Assembly (NCBI RefSeq): GCF_012489685.1 | Contig: NC_080044.1 | Location: 44,454,964-44,518,963 of the forward strand | Source: Lotus japonicus | Taxonomy: Eukaryota > Streptophyta > Magnoliopsida > Fabales > Fabaceae | Reading direction: 5' to 3' | DNA length: 64,000 nt | Shown: piece after piece, positions 32,048 to 42,018 of the stretch | Numbering within the stretch: position 1 is the stretch's first letter | How the letters are laid out: every line of letters begins with the position of its first letter | The notes under the pieces: model-generated | Databases searched by the model: none | What the model was told of the DNA's origin: nothing | What the model saw: the letters and a program-made list of their open reading frames with translations, nothing else | Program-made: the position numbers and the translations under genes

Positions 32048-34020
32048 CTAAAGCTGGGCACCCAAGATAGGGGGCGATCCTAGAGACCCTTTATCTCTAT
32101 CTAACAATGCTTGACAATCCCCAAACGGGGCATCAAACCAGTGGGTACCAAAGGAAAGATCCAGGCCAACTTTGGCCAAATGATCAGCAACTGAGTTCGA
32201 CTCTCTTGTTGAGTGGTAGAGAAGAAGAGAGCCATGAGATGGTAACATGTGCTGGATCTCGTGAGCAATGTGATCAAACTGATGGTTCATGAAGCTATCC
32301 CTTTCCAGAAAGGTCACAACCTCTGCTGAATCACTCTCAACTATAACTTGAGGAATTTGCAATCTCACCGCTGCCTCTACTGCTGTAGCAACTGCCAAGA
32401 GCTCAGCCATGAAGACATTGTGGGAGGCCAAGTTACCCAGGTTCCTGCTAAACCCCCGCTGTCAGTCGCCTTCAGCGTTTCGCACCACTCCACCACAACT
32501 GGCCATAAAATCATCTTTGACAGCCCCATCGACATTAATCTTGACCCATCCCTCTGTCGAGAAGGTCTGCAATGGAAGATCTCATTATGCTCACCAGAAA
32601 GGTTCGCCAAGCCATTGCCCACCGTACTGACAAATGCTTGATGTTCCATACCAAGGGCCCTAATGTTACCCCAAATCTTCGACCGACTATGGGGAACCTG
32701 GTTAAAAACCAAGTCGTTTCTCATTTTCCATATGGAAGCTAGGGCCAAAGCAAATAAGCGGGGCCAATCAACCAGGGGATCCTCTGAATAGAGATTGTGA
32801 AGGTTATTCATAAGCCAAACCTTCCAAGTATCTCGATAGAAATTGCCTCTGCCTCTCTCTGGTAAAACTGAACGCCAAAATGAAAGGATGGAGCTACAAT
32901 CCCGAAAAAGATGAAGATGATCTTCATCATAGGCTTGGCATAGTGGGCACATCTCGTTGTCACTCATGTGTCTACGCACGCGGACCGTATTAGTGAGAAT
33001 TCAATTATTAAGGAGCTTCCACATGAAGACTCTCACTCGTTGGGGCCCTCTAATGGTCCAGACTTTCTTCCACGGACTTCAATCATGTTCCCGAGAAGGT
33101 TACCCTACAATCATATCATAAGCCGATCTAGTTGAAAAATTGCCTGAAGCACACCCTGACCACACTAGTGCATCATCGTCAGTTCTCTCGTGGGGTGCAT
33201 GTAAGCTCAAAATTTCCTGAAGAAAACGGTCTGGTAGCATTTGGACAAATAAGTATAGCTTCCAACCATGCCCAACATCATAGAAGTGTGATACTGGCTT
33301 ACCTCGGAGCTCTAGTGGCACTTCTTGTGTAGCTATTTCCATCAGACAGTGTCCTGACAAAAGCCACCTATCTCTCCAGAAACGAACTTTGTCTTCCTTA
33401 CCCAACTTCCAACTACATCCCTCCATCAGCACATCCCACGTTTTTCGTATACCTTTCCAAATCAAGGACTCGCGATTGTTCTTCGTAATCACAGGGACCG
33501 TACCTCCACCGCACCCATATTTGCTACGGAGCACGCGAACCCAAAGGGACTCTGGTTGAGTAATAAGACCCCATCCAGATTTCATGATCAACGCTGGATT
33601 GAAATCATAATTTCGACGGAACCCTAAACCTCCTTGATCCTTGGGTCTACAAATGTTGTCCCATTTAACCTGACTAACCTTACGACCTCCCTAATCAGCC
33701 CCCCAAATGAAGTTGCGCTGGAGTTGATCAAGTTTCTCGCACACTCCCTTCGGCATGAGCATAGTTTGCATACTATATGTTGGCAGGGCAGCTACCACTG
33801 ATTTCGCAAGAGTTATGCGACCTGCGAGGCTGAGCGTTGATGCTTTCCAGGCTGATAGCTTCCGCTGAGATTTCTCGAGAATAAAGTTGTAGGTGGCCCT
33901 GGTTGGAGTATTATGTAACAACGGAACACCCAAGTATTTACCCAGATCCGAGGTCAACCTGATTCTCGCTACTCTGCTGATGATTGTAGCTTCCTGGTGA
34001 TTCACGTTGTCGGAGATCAA
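32048..34020 (-). pseudogene. LINE ORF2 C-terminal part: zf-RVT and RNase H-like domain
   Basis: The frame continues past the reverse transcriptase in pieces. A thumb/connection region (34020-33691, with KYLGVPLLHN and GRITLAKSV) comes first. Next is a tryptophan-rich segment (33591-33100). A zf-RVT zinc block follows (MCPLCQAYDEDHLHLFRDC, 32979-32377). Last comes the RNase H-like domain (32431-32048, with AELLAVATAVEAA and VIVESDSAEVV, ending HLAKVGLD). Several stops and a frameshift near 32430 separate them. The order is the standard one for plant L1 ORF2. Confidence 0.85.
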
Positions 34021-34023
34021 AAT

Positions 34024-35371
34024 TCTTGATTTCTCTTTACTTCATCATCACCTTCATTTGGTCCACCAAAGCTTCACCAAATAAAAGTAAATCATCAACA
34101 AAGAATAAATGGGTTATGGCAGGACCTCCTTTGGACAACTTCATCGGCTTCCAATTACACTCATCCACCTATCTTTGAATCTGATGAGCTAGCCTCTCAA
34201 TACAGAGAACGAAAAGGTATGGGGAAAGTGGGTCACCCTGGCGGATACCCCTGGAGGGAGTAAAGCGCTCAGTTTTTCCTCCATTGAACAACACCTGAAA
34301 AGAACTCAAAGACACACAACTAATGATTACTTCACAAAAATCAGAGCCAAGACCTAACTCCAATAAGGTCTTTCTCAGAAACTCCCAATCAAGGCGGTCA
34401 TAGGCTTTCTCCAGGTCTATCATCATAGCTATCCATCCTTTTTTCCGTCTAAGATAGCGCAAGGAGTGAAAAACCTCTTGGGCAATAATAATGTTGTCGG
34501 AACTTTGCCTCCCGGGGATGAAGCTGCATTGATTAGGGGCTACCACCTTACCAAGTACTCCTTTGATCCTATTTGCAATTGTCTTAGTCAAGGTCTTGTA
34601 AATAACATTACAAAGACCCATGGGACGATATTGAGACAAATAACTGGGCCTATCAAGTTTAGGAATGAGCACAATCATTGTGTCATTGATCTCCTTCACC
34701 TTTCTGGGATCAAGGATGCACTCCTGAATTAATTTGATCACCGAATCTCCTATGACACTCCATTGCGACTGGAAGAAGTGAGGGTTAAGTCCATCGGGAT
34801 CCAGGGCCTTCAACGCCCCCATCCCAAATACAACATATTTAATCTCCTCCCCATCTAACAGTTTCTCTATATCGTCAATCTCCTCTCTAGAGAACGTGGG
34901 GAATGCACTACCCACCATTAAGGGTACTCGATCATTAGGGCTCGTATAGAGTCCTCTGAAAAAATCGACAACCATACCCTTCAAAGTTTCCTCATCAGTT
35001 ACCAACGTGCCATCCTCCAGGGACAACGCTTCAAACTGATTCCTTTTACGACGCACCATCGTTGAAGTGTGAAAATATCTAGTGTTTTTATCACCGTGTT
35101 GCAACCAATTTACGCGTGATTTCTGCTTCCACATTAGCTCTTCTTGAAAAAGAACCTTACGGTACTCTTGCCAAAGCCGTTTCTGAAGCTTCTCCAAGTA
35201 CGGGCCGGGGTGCATACGGAGATGGTTGTTGATGCCCTCCAGCCTCCGCATAAGTTTTCTCTTTCTTGCTCCAATCTTGCCAAAGATGTCCCGATTCCAT
35301 TCCTCTACAACCTTCTTGAAATTTCCTGAAGCCGAAGCCCAATCACCATTCTCCTTCCAAGCTTCCTTCAC
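34024..35371 (-). pseudogene. LINE reverse transcriptase, broken
   Basis: An open stretch of 400 codons (35371-34169) holds RT blocks: VLIPKLDRPSYLSQYRPMGL, FIPGRQSSDNI, MIDLEKAYDRLDW (first catalytic Asp) and GIRQGDPLSPYLF. A TAG ends it just before the block HLFFVDDLLLFG (about 34090-34125) that carries the catalytic Asp pair, in the same frame. The FVDD form replaces the usual FADD/YADD. The enzyme would copy LINE RNA at the nicked target. The stop and later breaks make it inactive. Confidence 0.88.
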
Positions 35372-35817
35372 AATCTCGTCAAAATTGTTTATAGCTGAAC
35401 TTTAAAAGATGTAAAAGAATTGCCTCCACCCTCTTAAAATGGTTTAAATGGAATTTAATTGAATTTTGTAATTGCTTTAATTAGAATTATTAAAATTGAA
35501 GGTCAATCAATAACATATTTAATACATCCATTGAAGCTAATAAATTTTCAGAAATATTTTCAAACTCAACGCAACTAGATAACTAAAAGGGGGAAAATCA
35601 ATTTTGGTGACTCACTTGTTCAACAAAAAAACCGGCCGAGTCACCGGTTTTCCATCTAAACCGGCCGAGTTTTTCTAGTTCATCCGGGTTCTAATGCATA
35701 CCTGATCCAATGGTCAACTCAAACTGGTTGGGGGGTCGGTTCATGGTTAGACCGGTTTGATTGGCCGGTCCAAACCGAGTTTAATAACACTGATACCAAC
35801 TGTTGTTGATTGCCTCA

Positions 35818-35880
35818 TTTAAATCTATAAAAAAATTGTGTATGATGAAATAAAAAAATTGTGTATGATGAAATAAGTCA
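35818..35880. repeat. Short tandem duplication
   Basis: A unit reading AAATTGTGTATGATGAAATA occurs twice in tandem around 35832-35875. Confidence 0.7.
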
Positions 35881-35924
35881 ACTCATCAACTTTTTGATGA
35901 AGAGGAAGAACACTTTTTATTAAT

Positions 35925-36365
35925 TAAATGTGGTTGATCTCTCTGAGGAAGGGGCCCTTTCTTTGTGCAAACCAGTCACTAAGAATGAAGTATGGATGAC
36001 TCTCTCTCATATGGGGTCCTTTAAGGCTCTAGAACCAGATGAATTTCAGGCGATATTTTTTAAACAATATTGGCATATTGTGGTTGATGAGGTGTGCGGC
36101 TAGTTCGGGATGCGTTTCCTCATGGCTTCTTTGACCGTTATATTGCTCATACTCTTATTGCCTTGATCCCTAAGGTCGATGTCCCTACCACCTTTAAGGA
36201 TTTTCGACCAATAAGTTTGTGCAATGTCTTGTATAAGCTCATTATGAAGGTCATGGTTGGTAGGCTACGACCCTTTTTGCAAGATCTCATTGGCTCGTTG
36301 GAGAACAACTCCATCCATAGAAGAGAAGGATGGATAATGCTATTATTTTGCAGCAAATTGTACAT
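35925..36365 (+). pseudogene. LINE reverse transcriptase fragment, 5' half
   Basis: The plus strand shows LSHMGSFKALEPDEFQAIFF, then IALIPKVDVPTTFKDFRPIS, both conserved LINE RT blocks, with a frame change near 36095. The coding is cut at 36365 by an LTR-type insertion and picks up again at 40371. Confidence 0.7.
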
Positions 36366-39300
36366 TGTAACACCTCGATTTTCAGGTGTCACTTAAGTAA
36401 CTTAAAAATAAACTTTAAGCGGAAAACAAGTATTTTTTTTCGTTTGTTTTGTTTCTTTTGTTGAAATGAAAACGTCATAAGGATAAAGACATAATCCCGC
36501 AATTTAAACCTAACCGATGTACATCATATAAACAGGTACAGCCTCAGCTGCACTCCAATGTCACGCGCACTCGCAGTGACTCCCAAGTAGTGTGCCCGTA
36601 GGCAAATATTTACAGATCCAAAAACGTGAGTGAAAAAGTTTTAATGACAATCCTCCAGAAGAAAGTGGCCCTCAAAATGGCCTAATCAAAGACCCCTACA
36701 GTCCGACTAACTCTCTGTGATTCCCCAGCCAAAAAGCTATGCGTCGGGAACCTACCCTGTCCCAAAACAAACGAATCAGAGCTCTACACAAAATATGACG
36801 CCCACCTAACCTACCCTCCGATACCGCTCAAAGCTCCTCCTCCTCCTCCTACTCCTCCTCGTTGGTCGCGACGTAGTAGTCGACATCAGTGTCAGAATCA
36901 GAGTCCACCGTGATCATCTCAATGTCCAAGTCCACAACCTCCTTCCTGACTGTCCTGCGAACAACCCTAGTCGAACCCATCTCAACATCTACCTCCTCAG
37001 AAAGGACATCCTCCTCCACCACACGTACCAGGGGTTCCACGCGATAGCCGCGTGATGGTGTGGACGAAAAACGGCGAGAGGCAGATAGAACAACAGGCTC
37101 CTTCTTCGGCTCCACAAGCCTCGAGGACGACACAACATCGGTAGGATCGACAGCAGTAGCAGGAAGTGCCGCGACAGGTGCCTCAGTATCAGCCTCGATC
37201 TCAGATGGATCCTCGTCGTCAGATGAAGATGAAGGTGGTGAAGGTGGTCTCCGGCCAGTGCCCGGTCCACAGCGCACCGAAGGTGGTAAGTTGAAGCTCA
37301 GCTCCATGTGTCGTAGAACTCCTCTCGTTAGACGTCCACGCTCATCAGTCCGGTCCTCCATGACCCTTCCCCGATACGTCGCCCGATGATCCTCAGGATA
37401 GATCACCCAAGCAGTGGGGGCATGTCGGTCAACCAGCTCAAACCTGATCCCCCCCGAGGGAGAGACCATCGAAAACCAATTCGCCATCGACATCTGGCAG
37501 CAGGCCGACCGCCCAAACACAAACATGAAACCAAAGCCAAGGCGCTAGGGTCAACTCACGGAATAGAGTAAATATATAAACCACATGTGATGGGGGTATA
37601 TATATATATATATATATATTCCTAGCATGTTATCGGCTCTAACAATAATTTAATAATGCAAACAGCACGCGATTCCAGTTAGGGTACATGTATGCGTGAA
37701 ATGCAATTCAAAATGATCCGGATAATTCAATTGGGATGGGCACCATCGAGTCAGTCCTAACACCAGCCTAGTGTTTAACCATTTCCGCTCGGGTGTCACT
37801 TACAAACCCATGCATAGTCGAATCAAATCTAACCCCTCCAGGTTGAACAATTTTGCCCGCTATGCCGAAGATACACTCTTGATGTTCTTCGATGAAGGCC
37901 AATCTTTCGACTGTCTCAAACCTTCGTGAAGCAGACCGAAGCCGTCTTAACTTCACCGAAGCCCGATCCTCCGATCGTCTCAAGCCCAGAATGTATGCAT
38001 GATGCAATATGGTTAGCCTAACATGGTATTGTCCTCACCATATAATGTTTAGCTACGACTCTTAATTCAATAATACCCGAAGGTCAAAGTCGACTCTACG
38101 ACTAGGCTGTAAGAAGCCGGAGTACACATCGTACTCAGTGACATATCTCTGGTCACTATGGTTCATCCTCGTGACGACCATCAAATCCCAGCAGCTCCAA
38201 GACTTGTCGACATTTCCCCGTCTTTCGCAATCATTTCTCCACTTAAGTCCCCTATATGGTTTTATTCATTAATAAAAATATTTCAAGTTGGATTAGTCAA
38301 GTTATGAGTTTCATTCTTGAAAACTAAGTTCCCTAAGGTCTCTAGTTCCAAATTCTAATCATTCCAAGTTTGCCAAAATCCCCCCAAATGTAATCCCCGG
38401 GGAAAGTCTAAGTGTTCCAATAGGCTTAATCTCAAACCTCGGGTTTGGACTCGCCTAGGGTTGTTCATTCAACCTGAAATAATACAAGTATGACGTTCCA
38501 TGACTCCACACTCCGTAGTCACGACAAAGCGCACAGTTCAATAACAATATCAATATAACAATAATTCAGTGCGGAAATCATAAGACGGAAACCAGTAAAC
38601 GGCCGAAGCCTCTCAGAAAACGGAGACACACGTCTCATATAAGTTTACTCGGCCGAAGCCTCCAGAAAACATTTTCCAATTCAAGCGATAGACAATATCC
38701 AAGCAATATTCAATATCAAACAATATTCAAGTCGAATTTATCGACGCCTACAATACAAATAGCTAGTAAGTAAGTTGCCCTAACCTCGAGTTGCTCCATC
38801 CTCGCGGTGTAGGTTTTCCTCACAATCTAGCTCAATAATACCCAAACTTCCCTCAACTGAACCTTTGAGAAAACAAAGCGAAAATCAATCCAAAATCGAT
38901 TAGCTCGATAACAACAAAGTTAATTAACGATAGACAAAGCTTACGAAGCTTCAGAGTACAACAATCGAGCACAAGAGGACGAGTTATCGCGAAAAACAAA
39001 TTTCTCCCCCCCCCCTCAAAACATGCTCTCGGCCACTCAAGGAAAAAGGGTTCCGGCGCTATTTCTTCGATCTAATTTAATTCCTAGGTAGTTTTAGGGT
39101 AAAACTAGGGCAAAGAAATTGTCGGAAAAATTTTAGAACGAACGGTTTGAATTACGACTAGTTAGGGGTACTTTGGTCCAAAATTAAAGCTCAAAAACTC
39201 AAAGTTGAAACTTCGGAAAACAAATTTGATGGGGTCGTTCACAATGACATTTATAGCAACTAATCCTAAGGGCACTAAGTCGGATTGTGGCTTTTCGAAG

Positions 39301-40370
39301 ATAAAGTTTCAACATGTGCGTAAAATGGGTTTTATACAGTTTTTCAGATCTTTGACGACTCGATTGAAATCAGCGCGCATCGGCGAGTGATTTAGCTTGT
39401 TGGGCAACTATAGAAGGTAGTTCAAAAGAAAAATCGGGAAAATCGAACAATATTACGAAAAGCTCGAAACTAGGAGCTCATAAAGAGATAAGGAAATGCG
39501 ATAAAAAGAACGATTAGAGGTAAGAATAAGCAAGAGTACCTCGATGTCGCGAAGTAGCAACGAACAGCACGAAGATCGGTCAAGAAACGACGAAGTTCTC
39601 CATCTCCTTCTTCTCCTCCTTGCTCGCGGCCTCAATGGGGAAATGGTGAGATATTTTGTGTTTTTTTCTTCTATTTATAGGAGAGTGAAATCGCGGGAAA
39701 ATGAATATTTCGCGATTCCGATTTTTGCAGTACGTTCATCTGTGAATTCTAAGCGAGATTCTGGCGACAGAATTCCAGAACTCAAAACAAGTCTCTTGAA
39801 TTTGAAGAAAACGATCCAAAAGCGGTGTGAGTTAAATTGCCCCGAAAAACTACTTTTTGCGTTGAAAGTCGGATGACAAAACTTCGTTCTGAAGAAAGAT
39901 TGGAAACGTCGAAAGAAAACTGGAAACGCGGATGGAAAGTTCGTTACAAGCTCCGAATAGAAAAAATCTTCATTCAGCGTTTGAATTTAGAGTTTTGAGA
40001 GAATGGATTTTAGCGTAGTCAGGCTTCCGAGAAATGAAACCTCTCGTGCGTACAATCCAGAGTTCCGAAATGAAACGCTGATCGAGGGAAAAATAAAGAG
40101 AACTTCTTATTTTTCCAAGGATTTAGAATTTCGCTTAAACAGTGCTTTAAGAGCGAAATTAGCCTATTCTGGACACTCTCGCCCTAAGGCGGGTGTGCAG
40201 ACGACTCGTGCTAACTCCTAAAACGTCTATGGTACTATCCTCAACCAATTCCTGAACTTTCTTCTTCATTAAACTTTCCCAAACAGTAAACTCCTATCAT
40301 GCTTACACCAATCCTACGCGTGAGTCGGAAAAATAATTATTTAATCGAGTTCCGAAATTTGGGTCTTACA
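36366..40370 (-). mobile_element. Solo-LTR-like insertion (long-LTR Ty3/gypsy, Tekay-like family)
   Basis: 4005 bp bounded by TGTAACACC and GGTCTTACA and flanked by the exact 5-bp duplication TACAT (36361-36365, 40371-40375). No internal gag-pol and no repeated ends are visible, so this is a single LTR left after recombination, or a non-autonomous element. It shares several blocks with 56310-58824, for instance the strings around CGGCCGAAGCCTCTCAGAAA at 38600 and 57640. The orientation is taken from that copy, where pol-end sequence adjoins the TGTAAGACCC end. A (TA)n run lies at about 37598-37618. Confidence 0.75.
36849..37526 (-). CDS. ORF of unknown function inside the long LTR
   Basis: 225 codons in the sense direction of the presumed LTR, near its 3' end. 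The first ~75 residues have normal composition (GGIRFELVDRHAPTAWVIYP). The rest is rich in Ser, Pro, Asp, Glu and Val, with an acidic Asp/Glu tail. No domain, signal peptide or membrane segment is recognised. GC content and codon use are more gene-like than in the surrounding LTR. It could be a leader-encoded or captured protein, or a chance open frame. I assign no function. Confidence 0.35.
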   Translation of the reverse strand: MFVFGRSACCQMSMANWFSMVSPSGGIRFELVDRHAPTAWVIYPEDHRATYRGRVMEDRTDERGRLTRGVLRHMELSFNLPPSVRCGPGTGRRPPSPPSSSSDDEDPSEIEADTEAPVAALPATAVDPTDVVSSSRLVEPKKEPVVLSASRRFSSTPSRGYRVEPLVRVVEEDVLSEEVDVEMGSTRVVRRTVRKEVVDLDIEMITVDSDSDTDVDYYVATNEEE

Positions 40371-40455
40371 TACATTATTTGAACCAACGGCAAGGCCGGA
40401 AGAAGAATGTTATTTTTAAGTTGGACTTAGAGAAGACTTATGATCAAGTGAGTTA
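40371..40455 (+). pseudogene. LINE reverse transcriptase fragment, continuation
   Basis: HYLNQRQGRKKNVIFKLDLE followed by KTYDQV is the block after the 35925-36365 fragment (it carries the first catalytic Asp). It confirms that the LTR element landed within one LINE copy. Coding similarity ends near 40455. Confidence 0.65.
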
Positions 40456-40722
40456 AGGACACTTCAGACGACCATATGTGCTATTCATCCACAATCTTTC
40501 CGTCCTTAATGACTTTGAAGGGGTCGGTGGTGGAATTGTCCAAATCACCATGGAGGACTCTGACTTGCCCCAGTGCTTTTTCAAAACCTGCAGCAAACTC
40601 AGCAACGATTTTTTGTTTCAGCTTGTCCAACATAGCTTCTTGAACATCAAAAGATGCAGTTGTGCCGTCTTGTCCTCTTCTAGGTTACAAACTTGGCTGG
40701 TCAATTGTGCCTTCTCGGATTT
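40456..40722 (-). pseudogene. Fragment of an antisense-ORF-type coiled-coil protein, piece A
   Basis: This piece matches 53565-53645 closely at nucleotide level (the shared string AACTTGGCTGGTCAATTGTG is one part). Read on the minus strand it is Lys/Glu-rich coiled-coil sequence. It is cut at 40723 by an LTR beginning TGTAAGACTCAG. Confidence 0.5.
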
Positions 40723-41039
40723 TGTAAGACTCAGAATTAAATAGATTGTTTATTTATTTAATTCCCATTAAATTATAGCAGCACGTATTATTATTTTATT
40801 TATTATTTGTGATTGAATATTATTCGCTCCAAGATGGCGGGAATTACCTTAAGAAATATTTTCCTTATATTAATTAATTGAGTTTTTATATTTTATTATT
40901 TTTATATTATTTTCCTAACTCAAATTTGGTCGCGATTCATGGAAATTAATCAAGTAGTAATCATTTTCAAACCTTTTTAATTTTATAGAGCTTATTTGAA
41001 AACAAGAATAAAATTATAATTAGTTTTGTGTTTACTATT
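40723..41039 (+). mobile_element. Start of a Tekay-like LTR, interrupted
   Basis: It begins TGTAAGACTCAGAATTAAAT, like the minus-strand LTR start at 58824 (TGTAAGACCCAGGATTTTAG). It is cut at 41039 by the Tat element and resumes at 50345, as shown by the CTATT duplication on both sides. Confidence 0.6.
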
Positions 41040-41402
41040 TGTTCTGTTATAAGGTCTAACAATGGTTATAAAGTATCCTTGATAAACCCTGGTAGAGCTA
41101 AAAGAATATATATGATGTATGAATAAGGAAATTATCTCATTAATGATCAAAAAGGTACCTAGTACAAGGTGAGGACACCCCTTTTATAGTGGGAGTGGTC
41201 CTTATCTAGAATATTCATGGATTTGGGCCTTACATGCTAGGCCCAAATCCCAATGCGGAATAAGACAAATATATATGCCCCTAAATATAAACAAGACAAA
41301 GTAACTCAGGCCCACGTCTTCCTGCCGGGACCCATGCCTTTATCCATAAGGCAATAGTTTTACTGGGCGGGTCAACGGGCTTGTGCTGACCCGCCCAGCC
41401 CA
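41040..41402 (-). repeat. 3' LTR of the Tat element
   Basis: 363 bp matching 50005-50339, with one extra ~28-bp segment around 41216-41245. Confidence 0.88.
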
Positions 41403-42018
41403 CAAGCCCACAAGACATGAAGCTTCGCCTCTCTTGGAGCTGAAATGTCTTATGATTGGAGCGAAAAAGTCATACCGCCTTCATAGAAGCAACTCGCCTT
41501 ATCTGACCTAGCCCACAGGCCCACAAGACATGAAGCCTCGCCTCTTTTGGAGCTGTCATGTCTTAAAAAATATGTACAAGACCGCCCTTTTATTCTCAAT
41601 CGCCCAAACTGTCTAACTTATCTCGTGTTGTTTCATGTAGCGTTGCACCGTTACTGAGAAGTTGCCATCATTAGCATTCAACTGCCGCTGTCTTTTCACG
41701 CGGGATTCGAGGGATTGCCTCGTTTCGTGAAAACGTTCAAAATTGATCGTGTCGTTTCCTCTTATTTTCTCTTTCTTCATTCAATTTTTCTATAAAACCC
41801 CAAAGTCTCTTCCTTTATTTTCTTTTACTTCTCCTTACTTTCACCTTTGTTTTACTCTGAGTATCTTGAAGCTTTCTGTTCTCAACAGCCGTCGCTATTT
41901 CGGTGACCTTCCACTGCTCCGACAACCATAGCTCATTACTTTCCAATTACCTCACTTACCTTCGGTCAGTTTCTCTCTTTTCTCTTTATTTTTTGCTTTT
42001 TCTGTTCATCTTCTTCCC
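41403..42018 (+). promoter_or_regulatory. Leader region upstream of the antisense ORF
   Basis: About 600 bp between the 3' LTR and the plus-strand ORF. It contains two similar copies of a string around CCCACAAGACATGAAGC (41408 and 41519). From 41755 to 42018 it is a pyrimidine-rich stretch resembling a plant 5' UTR. A promoter here is an inference from position. Confidence 0.35.

Larger units (their letters stand above)
32004..35378 (-). mobile_element. 5'-truncated LINE inside the hAT-type element
   Basis: Minus-strand LINE with its oligo(A) end at 32001-32009 (T-run on plus). The flanking duplication TCAAAATTGTTT appears at 31992-32003 and 35379-35390, blurred by the tail. It starts within ORF2, upstream of the reverse transcriptase, so ORF1 and the endonuclease are missing, as is usual after incomplete reverse transcription. 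Confidence 0.88.
31708..35792. mobile_element. hAT-type element, copy 2, split by a LINE
   Basis: Ends CAGTGTTATTAAACTCG and its exact complement CGAGTTTAATAACACTG are flanked by the 8-bp duplication ATACCAAC (31700-31707 and 35793-35800). It has the same terminal sequence as the element at 8096-9190. Without the LINE it would be about 0.7 kb and non-coding, so it depends on a transposase elsewhere. Confidence 0.88.

Noticed and set aside
32107..32641. Plus-strand ORFs over the LINE RNase H region
   Set aside because: They are antisense to well-supported LINE coding blocks.
37060..37389. Plus-strand ORF opposite the LTR ORF
   Set aside because: It is the shadow of the minus-strand 225-codon ORF and has poor composition.
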